Below, piece after piece: positions 24,591-33,458 of a stretch of 64,000 bases of DNA. The position numbers were made by a program, and so were the translations under genes. The stretch's first letter is position 1; every line of letters starts with the position of its first letter. The stretch is from the NCBI GenBank assembly GCA_005889405.1, contig VBFY01000059.1:1-64000 (forward strand), written 5' to 3'. The notes under the pieces were generated by a model, which searched no databases, was not told where the DNA came from, and saw only the letters and a program-made list of their open reading frames with translations. The stretch is from Chloroflexota bacterium (GTDB taxonomy: Bacteria > Chloroflexota > Limnocylindria > P2-11E).

Positions 24591-25433
24591 TTGTACATCC
24601 GGAGGGCGGCTGCGGCGACGCTCCGGCGACGCCTTCTGGGCTGGTACGACCGAAGCGGGCGTGAGCTTCCGTGGCGGCGGACCAGCGATCCGTATGCAGT
24701 GCTCGTTTCGGAGGTGATGCTTCAGCAGACGCAGGTCTCCCGTGTGCTTCCCGCATACCCGGCGTTCCTTCGCCGCTTCCCAACCCTCGCGGCGCTGTCT
24801 CGGGCGACCCTCGCCGACGTGCTCAGGGCCTGGTCAGGTCTCGGCTACAACCGGCGCCCCCGCGATCTGCACCGTATCGCGCGGCTGCACCCGCGCGCGC
24901 TGCCCACGACGCGCGAAGCGCTCGATCTGCTGCCCGGTATCGGCTCATACACGGCCGGCGCCGTCAGCTGCTTCAGCCGCGGCGAAAGCGTGGCCTTCGC
25001 CGACACGAACATCCGTCGCGTGCTGGGCCGTCTGTTGCTGGGCCGCATCGCGACGGAGCGCGAGGCCGTCGCGCTCGACGAGCAGCTCGTGCCGACTCGA
25101 GGCGCCGACCGGTGGCATCACGCGCTCATGGATCTGGGCGCGACGGTTTGTCTCGTGCGAACGCCGCGCTGCGCGGCGTGCCCGATCGCCGCGGACTGCC
25201 GCTCGCGAGGTCGCGTCGTCCAGGCCGCGCCACGGCGTCAGGCCGCGTTCGCGACGAGCGACCGGCGCGTGCGTGGTCGCATCGTGGCCGAGCTTCGCGA
25301 CGCGCCGCACGGACTCAGGCTCGCCGAGCTGCGCCACGCGGTCGGCGACGCCCGCGTCGCGCAGCTCACGCTGAAGCTCGAGGACGAAGGTCTCCTCTCC
25401 CGCAGACGTGGACGCGTGCGACTTGCGGACTGA
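24591..25433 (+). CDS. mutY: A/G-specific adenine DNA glycosylase, short form
   Basis: About 280 residues. MutY removes adenine opposite 8-oxoguanine. Visible features are the catalytic Glu in SEVMLQQTQVSRVLPAY, the helix-hairpin-helix LDLLPGIGSYTAGAV, the catalytic Asp in FADTNIRRV, and the iron-sulfur ligands C-x6-C-x2-C-x5-C (CLVRTPRCAACPIAADC). The C-terminal NUDIX-like 8-oxoG-recognition domain is replaced by ~70 residues of winged-helix-like sequence (HGLRLAELRHAVGDA), so it is a short variant. I choose TTG 24591 over track start 24501; it is 9 nt after TATGCT and lines up with the family N-terminus. Confidence 0.88.
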   Translation: MYIRRAAAATLRRRLLGWYDRSGRELPWRRTSDPYAVLVSEVMLQQTQVSRVLPAYPAFLRRFPTLAALSRATLADVLRAWSGLGYNRRPRDLHRIARLHPRALPTTREALDLLPGIGSYTAGAVSCFSRGESVAFADTNIRRVLGRLLLGRIATEREAVALDEQLVPTRGADRWHHALMDLGATVCLVRTPRCAACPIAADCRSRGRVVQAAPRRQAAFATSDRRVRGRIVAELRDAPHGLRLAELRHAVGDARVAQLTLKLEDEGLLSRRRGRVRLAD

Positions 25434-25486
25434 ATCGGCCTATGCTGCGGCCGTCCGCTGAGGTGGGAAGGGGCGGGAGGAACAAG

Positions 25487-26317
25487 ATGCGCGCGCTTTT
25501 CGCGATCGCCCTTGCACTCACACTCGTAGCCACCGCAACGCAGACGCTCGCGGCGACGCCGACCCCAGTCGTTTATCTCGCGCTCGGCGATTCACTCGCC
25601 GAAGGGATCGGCGCTTCCAACATCGCAGAAACGGCGTACGTCCCACGTCTCTTCCACTACTTCCACGGCACGGCGCACGGCGGCGTCGACACGCTGGTCA
25701 ACCTCGGCATCGGGGGCGACACGAGCTACTGGTTCCTGAGCGGTACGCCGTGGGGCGCCGGGCCGCAGCTTCAGCAGGCCCTCGCGGCGATCAACGACCC
25801 GACGACCGACACGCGCATCGTGACGCTCGACATCGGCGGCAACGACCTCCTCAACACACTGTTCGGGAGTGCGGCGTGCCACGACATCACGAGCGCTGCA
25901 TGCCGCGCCGCGATGGCGGCGACGCTCGTGGCCTTCGCCGCCAACTACCAGACGATCCTGAGCGCGCTGAACGCAGCTCTGGCCGCGGACCCCGGGACCG
26001 AGCGGGTCTTCGTCATGACCTACTACAACCTGTGGGGTGGCACCGGCGATCCGCTGGAGGCGGTGACCGATGCCCTCCTGTTGGGCAGCGATCTCACGAT
26101 CGACTGCGCGGCCAACGCGGCCGACCCGACCAAGGCGGGACTCAACGATCTCATCGCCTGCATCGGAATCGCGAATGGCGCGGAGGTCGCTGACGGTTTC
26201 GGCGCGGTGGGCGATAACGCGCTGCATCTCACTCATGTTGCAGAGGGCGACGTCCATCCGACCGATGCTGGATACGCTGCGCTCGCCAGCGCGTTCATGG
26301 AGGCGGAGAAGAGGTAG
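25487..26317 (+). CDS. Secreted SGNH/GDSL-type hydrolase
   Basis: About 276 residues with a cleavable signal peptide (LFAIALALTLVATATQTLAA). Block I is YLALGDSLAEGIGAS, where Ser is the nucleophile; a Gly follows in NLGIGGDTSYWF, block III Asn is in LDIGGNDLLN, and block V is DVHPTDAGYAALA with the Asp-His pair. It is an extracellular esterase or lipase-like enzyme of unknown substrate. GGGAGG lies 6 nt before the ATG. The track ORF (24671-26317) fuses a mutY frame shadow in front of it. Four Cys in the middle suggest disulfides, consistent with secretion. Confidence 0.88.
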   Translation: MRALFAIALALTLVATATQTLAATPTPVVYLALGDSLAEGIGASNIAETAYVPRLFHYFHGTAHGGVDTLVNLGIGGDTSYWFLSGTPWGAGPQLQQALAAINDPTTDTRIVTLDIGGNDLLNTLFGSAACHDITSAACRAAMAATLVAFAANYQTILSALNAALAADPGTERVFVMTYYNLWGGTGDPLEAVTDALLLGSDLTIDCAANAADPTKAGLNDLIACIGIANGAEVADGFGAVGDNALHLTHVAEGDVHPTDAGYAALASAFMEAEKR

Positions 26318-26344
26318 CGCGCCAGGCGGCTGGCCGCGCACGCC

Positions 26345-26722
26345 TCATCCCGCGGGGTCGAGGCGAACGGTCGTGTCGAGGACGTCAGCGCGCAGCATCG
26401 AGCGGAGCGACTCGCCGCTGCGCGGATACTTGCGGCGCAGCGCAGCGCTCACCGCCTCGATCGCTTTCGGTGAGCTATCGTGCCTCGCCCGCACCGGGGT
26501 GCGCTTCCCGACCGCGATCACCGCGCCTTCGCCACGTGCAAGCAGCTCGCGGTACCAGCGCCCGGCCGGGCCCCGCACCGAACGGACGTAAGGGACGTCG
26601 TCGACCACGACGATCCAGACCGGGACCGAGTGCTTCGTGCCCTTCGCCGAGCGCGTCTCGATCTCCACGGTATCCGTCGTATCGAACCGCTCGATGACGG
26701 GCTTGGGAAAAGACGCGGTCAT
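26345..26722 (-). CDS. DUF2255 family protein
   Basis: A 125-residue small protein. The motif pattern IETRSAKGTKHSVPVWIVVVDDVPYVRSVRG followed by WYRELLARGEGAVIAVG resembles DUF2255 proteins, which share a split beta-barrel fold with FMN/F420-binding oxidoreductases. No catalytic residues are certain; a cofactor-binding role is plausible. The ATG overlaps the stop of the upstream M16 gene (ATGA), so it is the last gene of the M16 operon. Function is not established. Confidence 0.75.
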   Translation of the reverse strand: MTASFPKPVIERFDTTDTVEIETRSAKGTKHSVPVWIVVVDDVPYVRSVRGPAGRWYRELLARGEGAVIAVGKRTPVRARHDSSPKAIEAVSAALRRKYPRSGESLRSMLRADVLDTTVRLDPAG

Positions 26723-27981
26723 GCCAGGGCTTCGGGCAGCGCGGGTCCGGCGACAGCGAGCGCGTAGCGCTCGGGTGGTAGGAACGCGCGCGCGGTCTCG
26801 ACGACCTGCTCCTTCGTGACCGCGCGGAGCTCGCGCGGGTAGCGCTCGAAATGGTCTTCGCCGAGATCGAACATCTCTGCCTCGAGCACCATCGCAGCGA
26901 CGCCGGCCGGGCTCTCGAGCGCGACATCGAGCTCGCCGACGAGCTTGTCCTTCGCGACCGCGAGGTCGTCCTCGGCGATCTGACCCGCCGTGATCTTGCG
27001 CAGCTCGTCGAGCGCGACTTCGATCGCGCGTCGCACGTTCTGCGGGTTGACGCCCATCCGAACGATCCACGGCGACTGGCCCCGGCTCGCGCCGATGGCG
27101 CTGAACACGTAGTACGCGAGGCCGAGCTGGTCGCGGATCACGTTGCCGGCGCGGCTCGCGAAGGTGTCGGCGGCGTAGACCATGTTCGTCACACGCGCGG
27201 CGGTGAAGCGCGGGTCGGTTCGCGGCAGGCCGGGCCAGCCGATGATCACGTCGCTCTGCGTCTTGTCCGGCACGAGCTCGACGCGTCGCTTCGCGGTCGC
27301 GAGGGTCGCCTGCGGGTAGTTCGCATCGCGCGGCTTCGCTCGCTTCGGCCAGTCGCCGAATGCGCGGCCCACCGCGTCCTTCGCCGCCTCTGCCGTCGTG
27401 CCGCCGGCGACGACCAGCACCGCACCGTCGGACGCGATCGCGCTCTTGTGGAACGCGCGGATCTCCGCAGGCGTCGCGGATCGAACGACCTCTGCATCAC
27501 CGATCGCGGGAGCCTGGAAGGGATGGCCCGTGGGATAGACGAGCTGGCGCCAGGCGCGGTCGGATACCGCGCGCGTATCGCGCTCGTCCTTCTCGAGACG
27601 CGCGAGCGTCTGTCCGCGCACGAACTCGACCTCCGCGTCGGCCAGCGCCGGCGTACGCACGGCCTCCGCGATCAGGGCGAGCAGCGCACTGAGGTCGTCG
27701 CCGAGGCACTGCGCGCTGAAAACCGCCGCGTGCGCTCCGACATCGAGACGCGCGACCGCGCCCAGCGCGTCGAGCTCGCTCGCCCAGGCGGCCGCGTCGC
27801 GCCGCGCCGTGCCGCGCAGCATCGTCTGGGCCACGAGACGCGCGATCCCCGGGCGACCGACGGGTTCGAACCACTGCCCGGCCTCGACGGCGAGGAGCAC
27901 CGACGTGGAGCGCAGGTCCGCGATCGGGACCACCGCGAGGCGCAGCCCGTTCGCGAGCACGCTGCGGTGGACGCGGTTCAT
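26719..27981 (-). CDS. M16 peptidase-like subunit lacking HxxEH
   Basis: A 420-residue two-repeat M16 (insulinase/pitrilysin fold) protein. The segment GRPGIARLVAQTMLRGTARRDA occupies the active-site position but has no HxxEH, so it is catalytically dead. It keeps the Arg/Tyr-type pair region near the C-terminal repeat (NVIRDQLGLAYYVFSAIG). Dead and live M16 proteins pair into heterodimers in many bacteria and in mitochondria, and the live partner precedes it with an ATGA overlap. Probably cytoplasmic or periplasmic; no signal peptide visible. Confidence 0.9.
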   Translation of the reverse strand: MNRVHRSVLANGLRLAVVPIADLRSTSVLLAVEAGQWFEPVGRPGIARLVAQTMLRGTARRDAAAWASELDALGAVARLDVGAHAAVFSAQCLGDDLSALLALIAEAVRTPALADAEVEFVRGQTLARLEKDERDTRAVSDRAWRQLVYPTGHPFQAPAIGDAEVVRSATPAEIRAFHKSAIASDGAVLVVAGGTTAEAAKDAVGRAFGDWPKRAKPRDANYPQATLATAKRRVELVPDKTQSDVIIGWPGLPRTDPRFTAARVTNMVYAADTFASRAGNVIRDQLGLAYYVFSAIGASRGQSPWIVRMGVNPQNVRRAIEVALDELRKITAGQIAEDDLAVAKDKLVGELDVALESPAGVAAMVLEAEMFDLGEDHFERYPRELRAVTKEQVVETARAFLPPERYALAVAGPALPEALA

Positions 27982-29216
27982 GAGGCGTCGCCCTCAGGCA
28001 CGAACCACCCGACGCTGCGCGAGCGCTCGACGAAGAGGCCGGCGGCCGCTTCACGGATCTCTTCGCGCGTGACAGCGGCGAGCTTCGCGTACCAGTCGCC
28101 GATCGAAGTCGCGGCGCCGGTCGAGAGAAGCTGACCGCAGCGGTACGCACGCCAGGTGATGGTGTCGGTGTTGAAGGCGGTCGACGCGAGCAGCTGGCGC
28201 CGTACGCGCGCGAACTCGTCCTCCGCAACCAGGTCGGTCGAGAGCTTCGAGAGCTCGTCGACCAAGACGCGCTCGACGTCCGCGTGCTTGACCCCAGGGC
28301 GCAGGGTCGCATCGGTCAGGAACAGGAAGGGGTCCTTCATCAGCTGGAACGAGGCATCGACGTCCGCGGCGAGTCCGGTCTCGACGAGTGCGCGATGCAG
28401 GCGCGACGATCGGCCGGACGCTCCGTCGCTTCCGGTCGACGTCCCCGCCAGCGCGACCGCGAGCGCGGAGATCGCGGCTGCGCGCGAGTCGGTCGCGCGC
28501 GGCGCGCGGAACGCGAGCATCACGATCGGCAGGGTTCCGCCCGCGCGGTGAACTGTCACGCGCCGCTCGCCGTGCTGTTCCGGCTCGGGCGCTTTCGGCG
28601 GCTCGCCGAGATCGTGCGACGGCTCGAGCGTGCCGAACGAAGCCGCGGCCTGTTCGATGAGACGCTCGGGCTCGTCGTCGCCCGTGACGACGACGTAGGC
28701 GTTGTTCGGAGCGTAGAAGCGGCGGTAATGCGAGTACAGGCCGTCGCGCGTCATGAGCTTGATCTCGTCCTTGCTTCCGATGACGCCCTGGCCGTAGGTG
28801 TGACGGCTGAACGCGATGGCCTGCAGCTCCTCGCCAAGAAGGAACGACGGGTCGTTTTCGTAGCCCTCTCGCTCGCTCACGATCACGGTGCGCTCGGCCT
28901 CGGTCTCCTCGACCGAGATGAGCGCGTTGCGCATGCGGTCAGACTCGAGCTCGAGCGCGGTCTCGAAGCGCGCCTTCGGGACCGTTTCGAAGTAGCACGT
29001 GACGTCCTCGCTGGTGAAGGCGTTCCACTGCGCGCCATAGCGCGCGAGCAGCCGGTCGAGGTCGCCTTTGGGATGCTTCGGCGTTCCTTTGAAGAGCATG
29101 TGCTCGAGGAAGTGCGACATGCCCGTGGTACCGGGGACCTCGTTTCGGCCGCCGACGTGGTACCAGACCCACAGCGACACCACCGGCGCGTGCCGCGCTT
29201 CGAGCGCGTACAGCAC
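27978..29216 (-). CDS. Catalytic M16 zinc peptidase (HxxEH present)
   Basis: At least 412 residues. GMSHFLEHMLFKGTPKHPKG at residues ~32-50 has HxxEH; the third zinc ligand Glu lies in ETEAERTVIVSEREGYEND, ~75 residues later. It should degrade peptides with its catalytically dead neighbour. The start is doubtful: the usual family N-terminus (RRLDNGLVLY) extends ~15 residues upstream of GTG 29216 into frame-open sequence without ATG, GTG or TTG. A perfect TAAAAT hexamer is 6 nt before an in-frame ATC at 29267. I report the GTG boundary conservatively. Confidence 0.88.
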   Translation of the reverse strand: MLYALEARHAPVVSLWVWYHVGGRNEVPGTTGMSHFLEHMLFKGTPKHPKGDLDRLLARYGAQWNAFTSEDVTCYFETVPKARFETALELESDRMRNALISVEETEAERTVIVSEREGYENDPSFLLGEELQAIAFSRHTYGQGVIGSKDEIKLMTRDGLYSHYRRFYAPNNAYVVVTGDDEPERLIEQAAASFGTLEPSHDLGEPPKAPEPEQHGERRVTVHRAGGTLPIVMLAFRAPRATDSRAAAISALAVALAGTSTGSDGASGRSSRLHRALVETGLAADVDASFQLMKDPFLFLTDATLRPGVKHADVERVLVDELSKLSTDLVAEDEFARVRRQLLASTAFNTDTITWRAYRCGQLLSTGAATSIGDWYAKLAAVTREEIREAAAGLFVERSRSVGWFVPEGDAS

Positions 29217-29273
29217 CAGCCCGTTGTCGAGGCGACGCGTCGCCGGGGCGTCAGTGATGGTCGGGATAGGTCG

Positions 29274-29279
29274 ATTTTA
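29274..29279 (-). promoter_or_regulatory. -10 element TAAAAT before the M16 gene
   Basis: TAAAAT on the minus strand lies 6 nt before an in-frame ATC, the same gap seen before ATG/GTG starts of several other genes here. From the GTG at 29216 it would give a ~50-nt leader without Shine-Dalgarno. It suggests the M16 pair can be transcribed independently of the PBP genes. Confidence 0.5.
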
Positions 29280-29314
29280 GATGGCGCGGCGCGGGGCGTC
29301 GGCGGGGAGCCACG

Positions 29315-29755
29315 TCAGCCTTCGGCGAGCGCGCGCAGATGGGCGGCGCGTCGCTCCAGGAACCCGCGGAGATAGCGATCGAGGTAGATGCGCTCGACGA
29401 GCCATCCGATCGGGCCGAAGGGTGCGCGATAGCGGACGAGATCGCTCATCACGGTCGTGCCATCGCGACCGGTGAATTCGTGGCGGTGCCAGAAGCTGGC
29501 GAACGGGCCGGCGATCTGCTCGTCCTCGAAGCAGCGAGGCGCGTCGTACTGGATGATCTTCGACGTCAGCCTCTGGCGCACACCGAGGTGCCTCGCCTCC
29601 CACGTCACCACATCGCCCGGTCCGAGCAGGTCTGACGCGTGGCTCGACACGACGCGCTCCTCTGTGTCCGCCGTCGAGGCAAGGTGCGCCGACAGGCTCC
29701 GCGCCAGATCGAAGCAGCGTCCGGCCGGAGCGCGGATCGTCGTTTCGACGCGGAT
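29315..29755 (-). CDS. SRPBCC family (polyketide cyclase-like) protein, start uncertain
   Basis: About 147 residues of a Bet v 1-like domain: TIRVETTIRAPAGRCFDLARSLSAHL at the start, DVVTWEARHLGVRQRLTSKI, GPFASFWHRHEFTGRDGTTVM, and C-terminal helix RAAHLRALAEG. In such proteins the first strand begins 1-3 residues from the start codon. The only in-frame ATG/GTG/TTG lies far upstream inside the PBP gene; at the expected position is ATC (29755), 8 nt past the PBP stop. Coding is convincing from codon pattern and family match. Ligand unknown. Confidence 0.72.
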   Translation of the reverse strand: MRVETTIRAPAGRCFDLARSLSAHLASTADTEERVVSSHASDLLGPGDVVTWEARHLGVRQRLTSKIIQYDAPRCFEDEQIAGPFASFWHRHEFTGRDGTTVMSDLVRYRAPFGPIGWLVERIYLDRYLRGFLERRAAHLRALAEG

Positions 29756-29763
29756 CGTGCCCG

Positions 29764-31863
29764 TTACTTCACGCCGAACTTCGCGCCGAGCACGGTGCGC
29801 ACCGTGGTGCCGGCGACCTGGGATGCGAAGTTGCCGGGCGACTCGTGGAACTCCTCGAACACCGCGGCGAAGGCGATCGACGGCTGCTCGAATGAGGCGA
29901 AACCGATGAACCAGCCGTCCGGATCGCCTGCCGGCGTTTCGGCCGTTCCGCTCTTCCCTGCGACGGCGACCGCGAATCCGCGGAACGGGAAGTACACCGT
30001 GCCGTCCGTGTCCGCGACCACGGCGCGCATCCCATCGCGGATCAGCGAGAGGTCGGTCGGGATGCTCGCGGCGCGGCCCAGCTCCGCCTTCTCGAATTTC
30101 TTCTGCACCGTGCCCGACCGGTCGCGGATCTCGATCACCAAGCGCGGCTTCCACACGATGCCGTCGCTCGCGAGCGCCGCGGCATAGTTCGCCATCTGCA
30201 GCGGCGTCGCCAGAAGGAAACCCTGCCCGATCGCGAGGTTGGTCGCATCACCCGGATTCCAGGTCTTGTCGGTGGCTCGAGTCGCCTTCCAGGCCGGGCT
30301 GGGCACGAGGCCCTCCGCCTCGAGCACGTAATCAATGTCCGTGGCCTTGCCGAGACCGAAGCTCTTCGCTGCGATCGGCAGCAGGTCGGGGCTCTTGTCG
30401 TTCAGGCGCTTCCCCAGCTCGTAGAAGAAGGTGTTGCACGAACGCGCGAGCGCGGTACGAAGATCGATGAGCCCGAGGTTTCCGGTCTCGTGATTGAGCT
30501 GCGCCCACTGCTCGCCGTATCCCGTCCAGCGCGCCGGGCAATCGATGCGGTCGCCCCACTTGTACACGCCTTCGCGCATCGCGGCGGCCGCGGTGATCGG
30601 CTTGAACGACGAGCCGGTCGGGTACTGGCCGAATGTCGCGCGGTTGAAGAGCGGCTTGCGCGCGTCGGTCGAGAAGCGGGCGATGTTGACCGCGTCGCCG
30701 TTCGCGAACGCGTTCAAGTCGAACGTCGGCCGGCTCGCGATCGCGAGGATCTCGCCAGACCACGGATCCTCCGCGACGAGCGCGCCCTTACGGTCGCCGA
30801 GCGCGTTCTCGGCCGCGAGCTGCAGCGCCGGGTCGAGTGACAGCACGACGTCCATTCCCGGGATCGCCGCGGTCTCGCCAAGCAGCTCGGCCCGGTCGCC
30901 GTTCGGTTCGATGATCGAGAGACGCCAGCCGTACGTGCCACCCATGACGTCGTCGAGCGTGTCCTCGAGACCGCTGTTCGCTTTACCGATGAGATCGCCG
31001 GCCTGCACGCCGCGCGCGGCGCGCTTCTGCGCTTCGGCGTCGCTGGCCTCGGCGAGGTACCCGAGCGTCTGCGACGCAAGCCCGGTCGGGTAGCTTCGGA
31101 CGCGCGTCGCCTGCGCCGCGACACCTTCGATGACGGAGAGCTTCGCCTTGATGCCGTCGAGCTGTGCGCCGCTGAGCGTTCGGATCGGAACGAACGTGTC
31201 CGCTCGTACCCAGGGCTGATGGAGCTTCGCCTTGATCTGGTCCGGCGTGAGGCCGACGATCGGCGCGAGGCTCAGCGCGAGCCCGTCCTCCGAGCGCACC
31301 TGGCCGGGAACGACGCCGATATTCGATCCGTCGATGAACGTCGCGAGCTCGGTCCCCTCGCGCGCGATGATGCGGCCCCGCGATGTGTCGAGCCGCGTCA
31401 TCCGCACGAGGCGACCGGGTGAGAGCGCGGGGAGGATCGCTTCAGGCGACCACGCGATGCGCCAGACGGCCTTGTCCTTCTCGTCGACCATGACCAGCGA
31501 GAGCGTCGTGCTGCGTCTCACGTCGCCCACGCGCATCGTGTGGAACGTGACGTCGAGCGAGACCGTCGCGCTCCGTGGATCCGGCGAGCCGTTCGGCAGC
31601 TTCTGGCGCGTCGACGGTCCGGTCGTCGCCACGAGGGAGCGGAGTGTCATCTCTTCGGCGATGCGTGGCAGCCGATCGAGGAATCCTTCGGTGCCAACGC
31701 GTTGGCGCGACTCGTCGGTGAGGAGATCCCACATCTCCTGGTAATTGCCCTTCGTCCACGCCTCCGCGTACTGCTTCGCGACCGGATCCGGCGACGGCGG
31801 TACCGCTTCGCACGCCGTGGCGACGGCGAGCGCGGCGTAGAGGAGCGGGATCAGGGAGCGCAA
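29764..31863 (-). CDS. Penicillin-binding protein, MecA-N type transpeptidase
   Basis: A 699-residue class B PBP that cross-links peptidoglycan outside the membrane. The N-terminal signal ends ALAVATAC (lipoprotein-like). An NTF2-like MecA-N domain covers ~28-145, a dimerisation/pedestal region ~150-320, and the transpeptidase ~330-690 with PTGSSFKP (Ser418, Lys421), SCN at 475-477 and AGKSGTAE near 640. The MecA-N arrangement is that of PBP2a and related Gram-positive PBPs. It follows GGT by 3 nt and precedes an SRPBCC gene. Drug sensitivity cannot be read from sequence alone. Confidence 0.9.
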   Translation of the reverse strand: MRSLIPLLYAALAVATACEAVPPSPDPVAKQYAEAWTKGNYQEMWDLLTDESRQRVGTEGFLDRLPRIAEEMTLRSLVATTGPSTRQKLPNGSPDPRSATVSLDVTFHTMRVGDVRRSTTLSLVMVDEKDKAVWRIAWSPEAILPALSPGRLVRMTRLDTSRGRIIAREGTELATFIDGSNIGVVPGQVRSEDGLALSLAPIVGLTPDQIKAKLHQPWVRADTFVPIRTLSGAQLDGIKAKLSVIEGVAAQATRVRSYPTGLASQTLGYLAEASDAEAQKRAARGVQAGDLIGKANSGLEDTLDDVMGGTYGWRLSIIEPNGDRAELLGETAAIPGMDVVLSLDPALQLAAENALGDRKGALVAEDPWSGEILAIASRPTFDLNAFANGDAVNIARFSTDARKPLFNRATFGQYPTGSSFKPITAAAAMREGVYKWGDRIDCPARWTGYGEQWAQLNHETGNLGLIDLRTALARSCNTFFYELGKRLNDKSPDLLPIAAKSFGLGKATDIDYVLEAEGLVPSPAWKATRATDKTWNPGDATNLAIGQGFLLATPLQMANYAAALASDGIVWKPRLVIEIRDRSGTVQKKFEKAELGRAASIPTDLSLIRDGMRAVVADTDGTVYFPFRGFAVAVAGKSGTAETPAGDPDGWFIGFASFEQPSIAFAAVFEEFHESPGNFASQVAGTTVRTVLGAKFGVK

Positions 31864-31866
31864 GGG

Positions 31867-33432
31867 TTAGTAGCCGGCCGCGTTGCCCTCGCGGCGAGGA
31901 TCCGCGCCACCGCTGAATACGCCGTTCTCGTCGATCGCGATCGCCTGCGCACCGCCGGTCACCTCGGCCCAGTCGCCGACGAGCGCGATCTCGTGACCCT
32001 TCGCCGCGAGTCGGGTGCGCGTCTGCTCGCTGAACCGGTTCTCGATCTTCAGCGCGCGACCCGACTCGTGATACCAGCGCGGCTCCTCGATCGCGCGCTG
32101 CACCTCCATGCCGTGATCGATGAGCGCGACGGCGAGCTGGAAGTTCGTTTGCACCTGCGCGTGGCGCCCGGGCGTGCCGAACACGAGGCGCGGCGTGACG
32201 CCTTCGAGAGCCATGACCGTGTTCAGCGTATGGATCGGCCGCTTGCCGGGCGCGAGCGCATTCGGCGACGCGGCATCGAGCGAGAAGCCGGTGAGACGGT
32301 CGTTGAGCATGATGCCCGTGTCGGGGACCATACACGCGGCGCCGAACTCGCTGAACACGCTCTCGATGAGCGAGACGGCGTTGCCGTCGCGATCGACGAT
32401 CGCCATGTAGGTCGTGTCGGTCGCGAGCGCAGCGAGAGCTCCGGCTTCGGTGCGTTCGCTCGCCTTCGCCGGTATCGCGCGGCGCCGCGCGCTCACGAAC
32501 GGACCATCGAAGAGCCGCTCGACGTCGAAGCGAACCTGCCGCGGATCGCCCGAGTACGCGTCGCGGTCCGCGAACGCCATCTTCTTGATCTCGACCATCT
32601 GATGCACGAGGTCGGCGCTGCCCCAGGCGTACTCCTTGGGGTCGAGCCCCTCGGCGATCGCGAGCTCCTCGAGCAGGACGTGACCCTGCGAGACGGGCGG
32701 CTGCCCGAAGACACGCAGGCCGCGATATGGAACGGCGATCGGTTCGGGGCGATCGGTCGAATGGGCGCCGAGGTCGTCGAGCGCGATGTGACCGCCGAGC
32801 GCTGCCACCGCGTCAGCGAAGCGGGCGCCGAGATCGCCGCCGTAGAACGCGGCGACGCCGTGCGCCACGACCTCGCGGAGGGTCTGCGCGAGATCGGTCT
32901 GCTGCAGGATCTCGCCGGAGCGCGGAAAGCGACCGCGCGGACCGAAGACGCGCGCGCATTCCTCGTCGAGGCGCGCGCCGCTGTCGACGAAGCCTTCGGC
33001 GAGACCATCGCTCACCGGGAACCCTTCCTCGGCGTACTGGATCGCCGGCGCGAGCGCACGTTCGAGGCCGAGCCGTCCGTGGTCGTCGATGAGGTCGGAG
33101 AATGCGGCGAGGGCTCCGGGCACGGTCGCGACGCGGGGCCCGCCGCTCGGGTAACCATCCGGGAACGAGTCGCGTTCGAGCGACCGCGGAGCCGCGCCTG
33201 AGCCGTTGTACGCCTGCACCTCGCGCGTGCGCGCGTCGTACACGAGCGCGAAGAGATCGCCGCCGATGCCGGTGCGATGCGGCTGCGTCACGGTACACAC
33301 CGCCGCGGCGGCGACCGCGGCATCGACCGCGCTCCCGCCCTCGCGCAGGACCGCGATGCCCGCGGCGGTGGCGAGATGGTTGTCGGTCGCCACGAGCCCG
33401 TTCACCGAGCGGATCGTCGGCCGCGTGGTCAC
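31867..33432 (-). CDS. ggt: Gamma-glutamyltransferase
   Basis: A 521-residue N-terminal-nucleophile hydrolase that transfers or hydrolyses gamma-glutamyl groups from glutathione or similar peptides. It self-cleaves before the catalytic Thr in ATDTTYMAIVDRDGNAVSL (Thr ~340). Family motifs seen: GIAVLREGGSAVDAAVAA near residue 25, GIGGDLFALVYD near 55, and GGAQAIAID near the C-terminus. TTY replaces the classical TTH, as in YwrD-like members. No signal peptide, so it may be cytoplasmic. The GTG start is 6 nt after TAGCAT, indicating a leaderless mRNA. It leads the PBP-M16 run. Confidence 0.92.
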   Translation of the reverse strand: MTTRPTIRSVNGLVATDNHLATAAGIAVLREGGSAVDAAVAAAAVCTVTQPHRTGIGGDLFALVYDARTREVQAYNGSGAAPRSLERDSFPDGYPSGGPRVATVPGALAAFSDLIDDHGRLGLERALAPAIQYAEEGFPVSDGLAEGFVDSGARLDEECARVFGPRGRFPRSGEILQQTDLAQTLREVVAHGVAAFYGGDLGARFADAVAALGGHIALDDLGAHSTDRPEPIAVPYRGLRVFGQPPVSQGHVLLEELAIAEGLDPKEYAWGSADLVHQMVEIKKMAFADRDAYSGDPRQVRFDVERLFDGPFVSARRRAIPAKASERTEAGALAALATDTTYMAIVDRDGNAVSLIESVFSEFGAACMVPDTGIMLNDRLTGFSLDAASPNALAPGKRPIHTLNTVMALEGVTPRLVFGTPGRHAQVQTNFQLAVALIDHGMEVQRAIEEPRWYHESGRALKIENRFSEQTRTRLAAKGHEIALVGDWAEVTGGAQAIAIDENGVFSGGADPRREGNAAGY

Positions 33433-33458
33433 AGGAAGATGCTATGCGCTCGCGCGGC

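Noticed and set aside
24671-25486. First 272 residues of track ORF 24671-26317
   Set aside because: This is an Arg/Ala-rich shadow of mutY in another frame that happens to join the SGNH hydrolase frame.
27978-29216. Frameshift in the M16 gene
   Set aside because: The frame is continuous through all motifs; only the start codon is in doubt.
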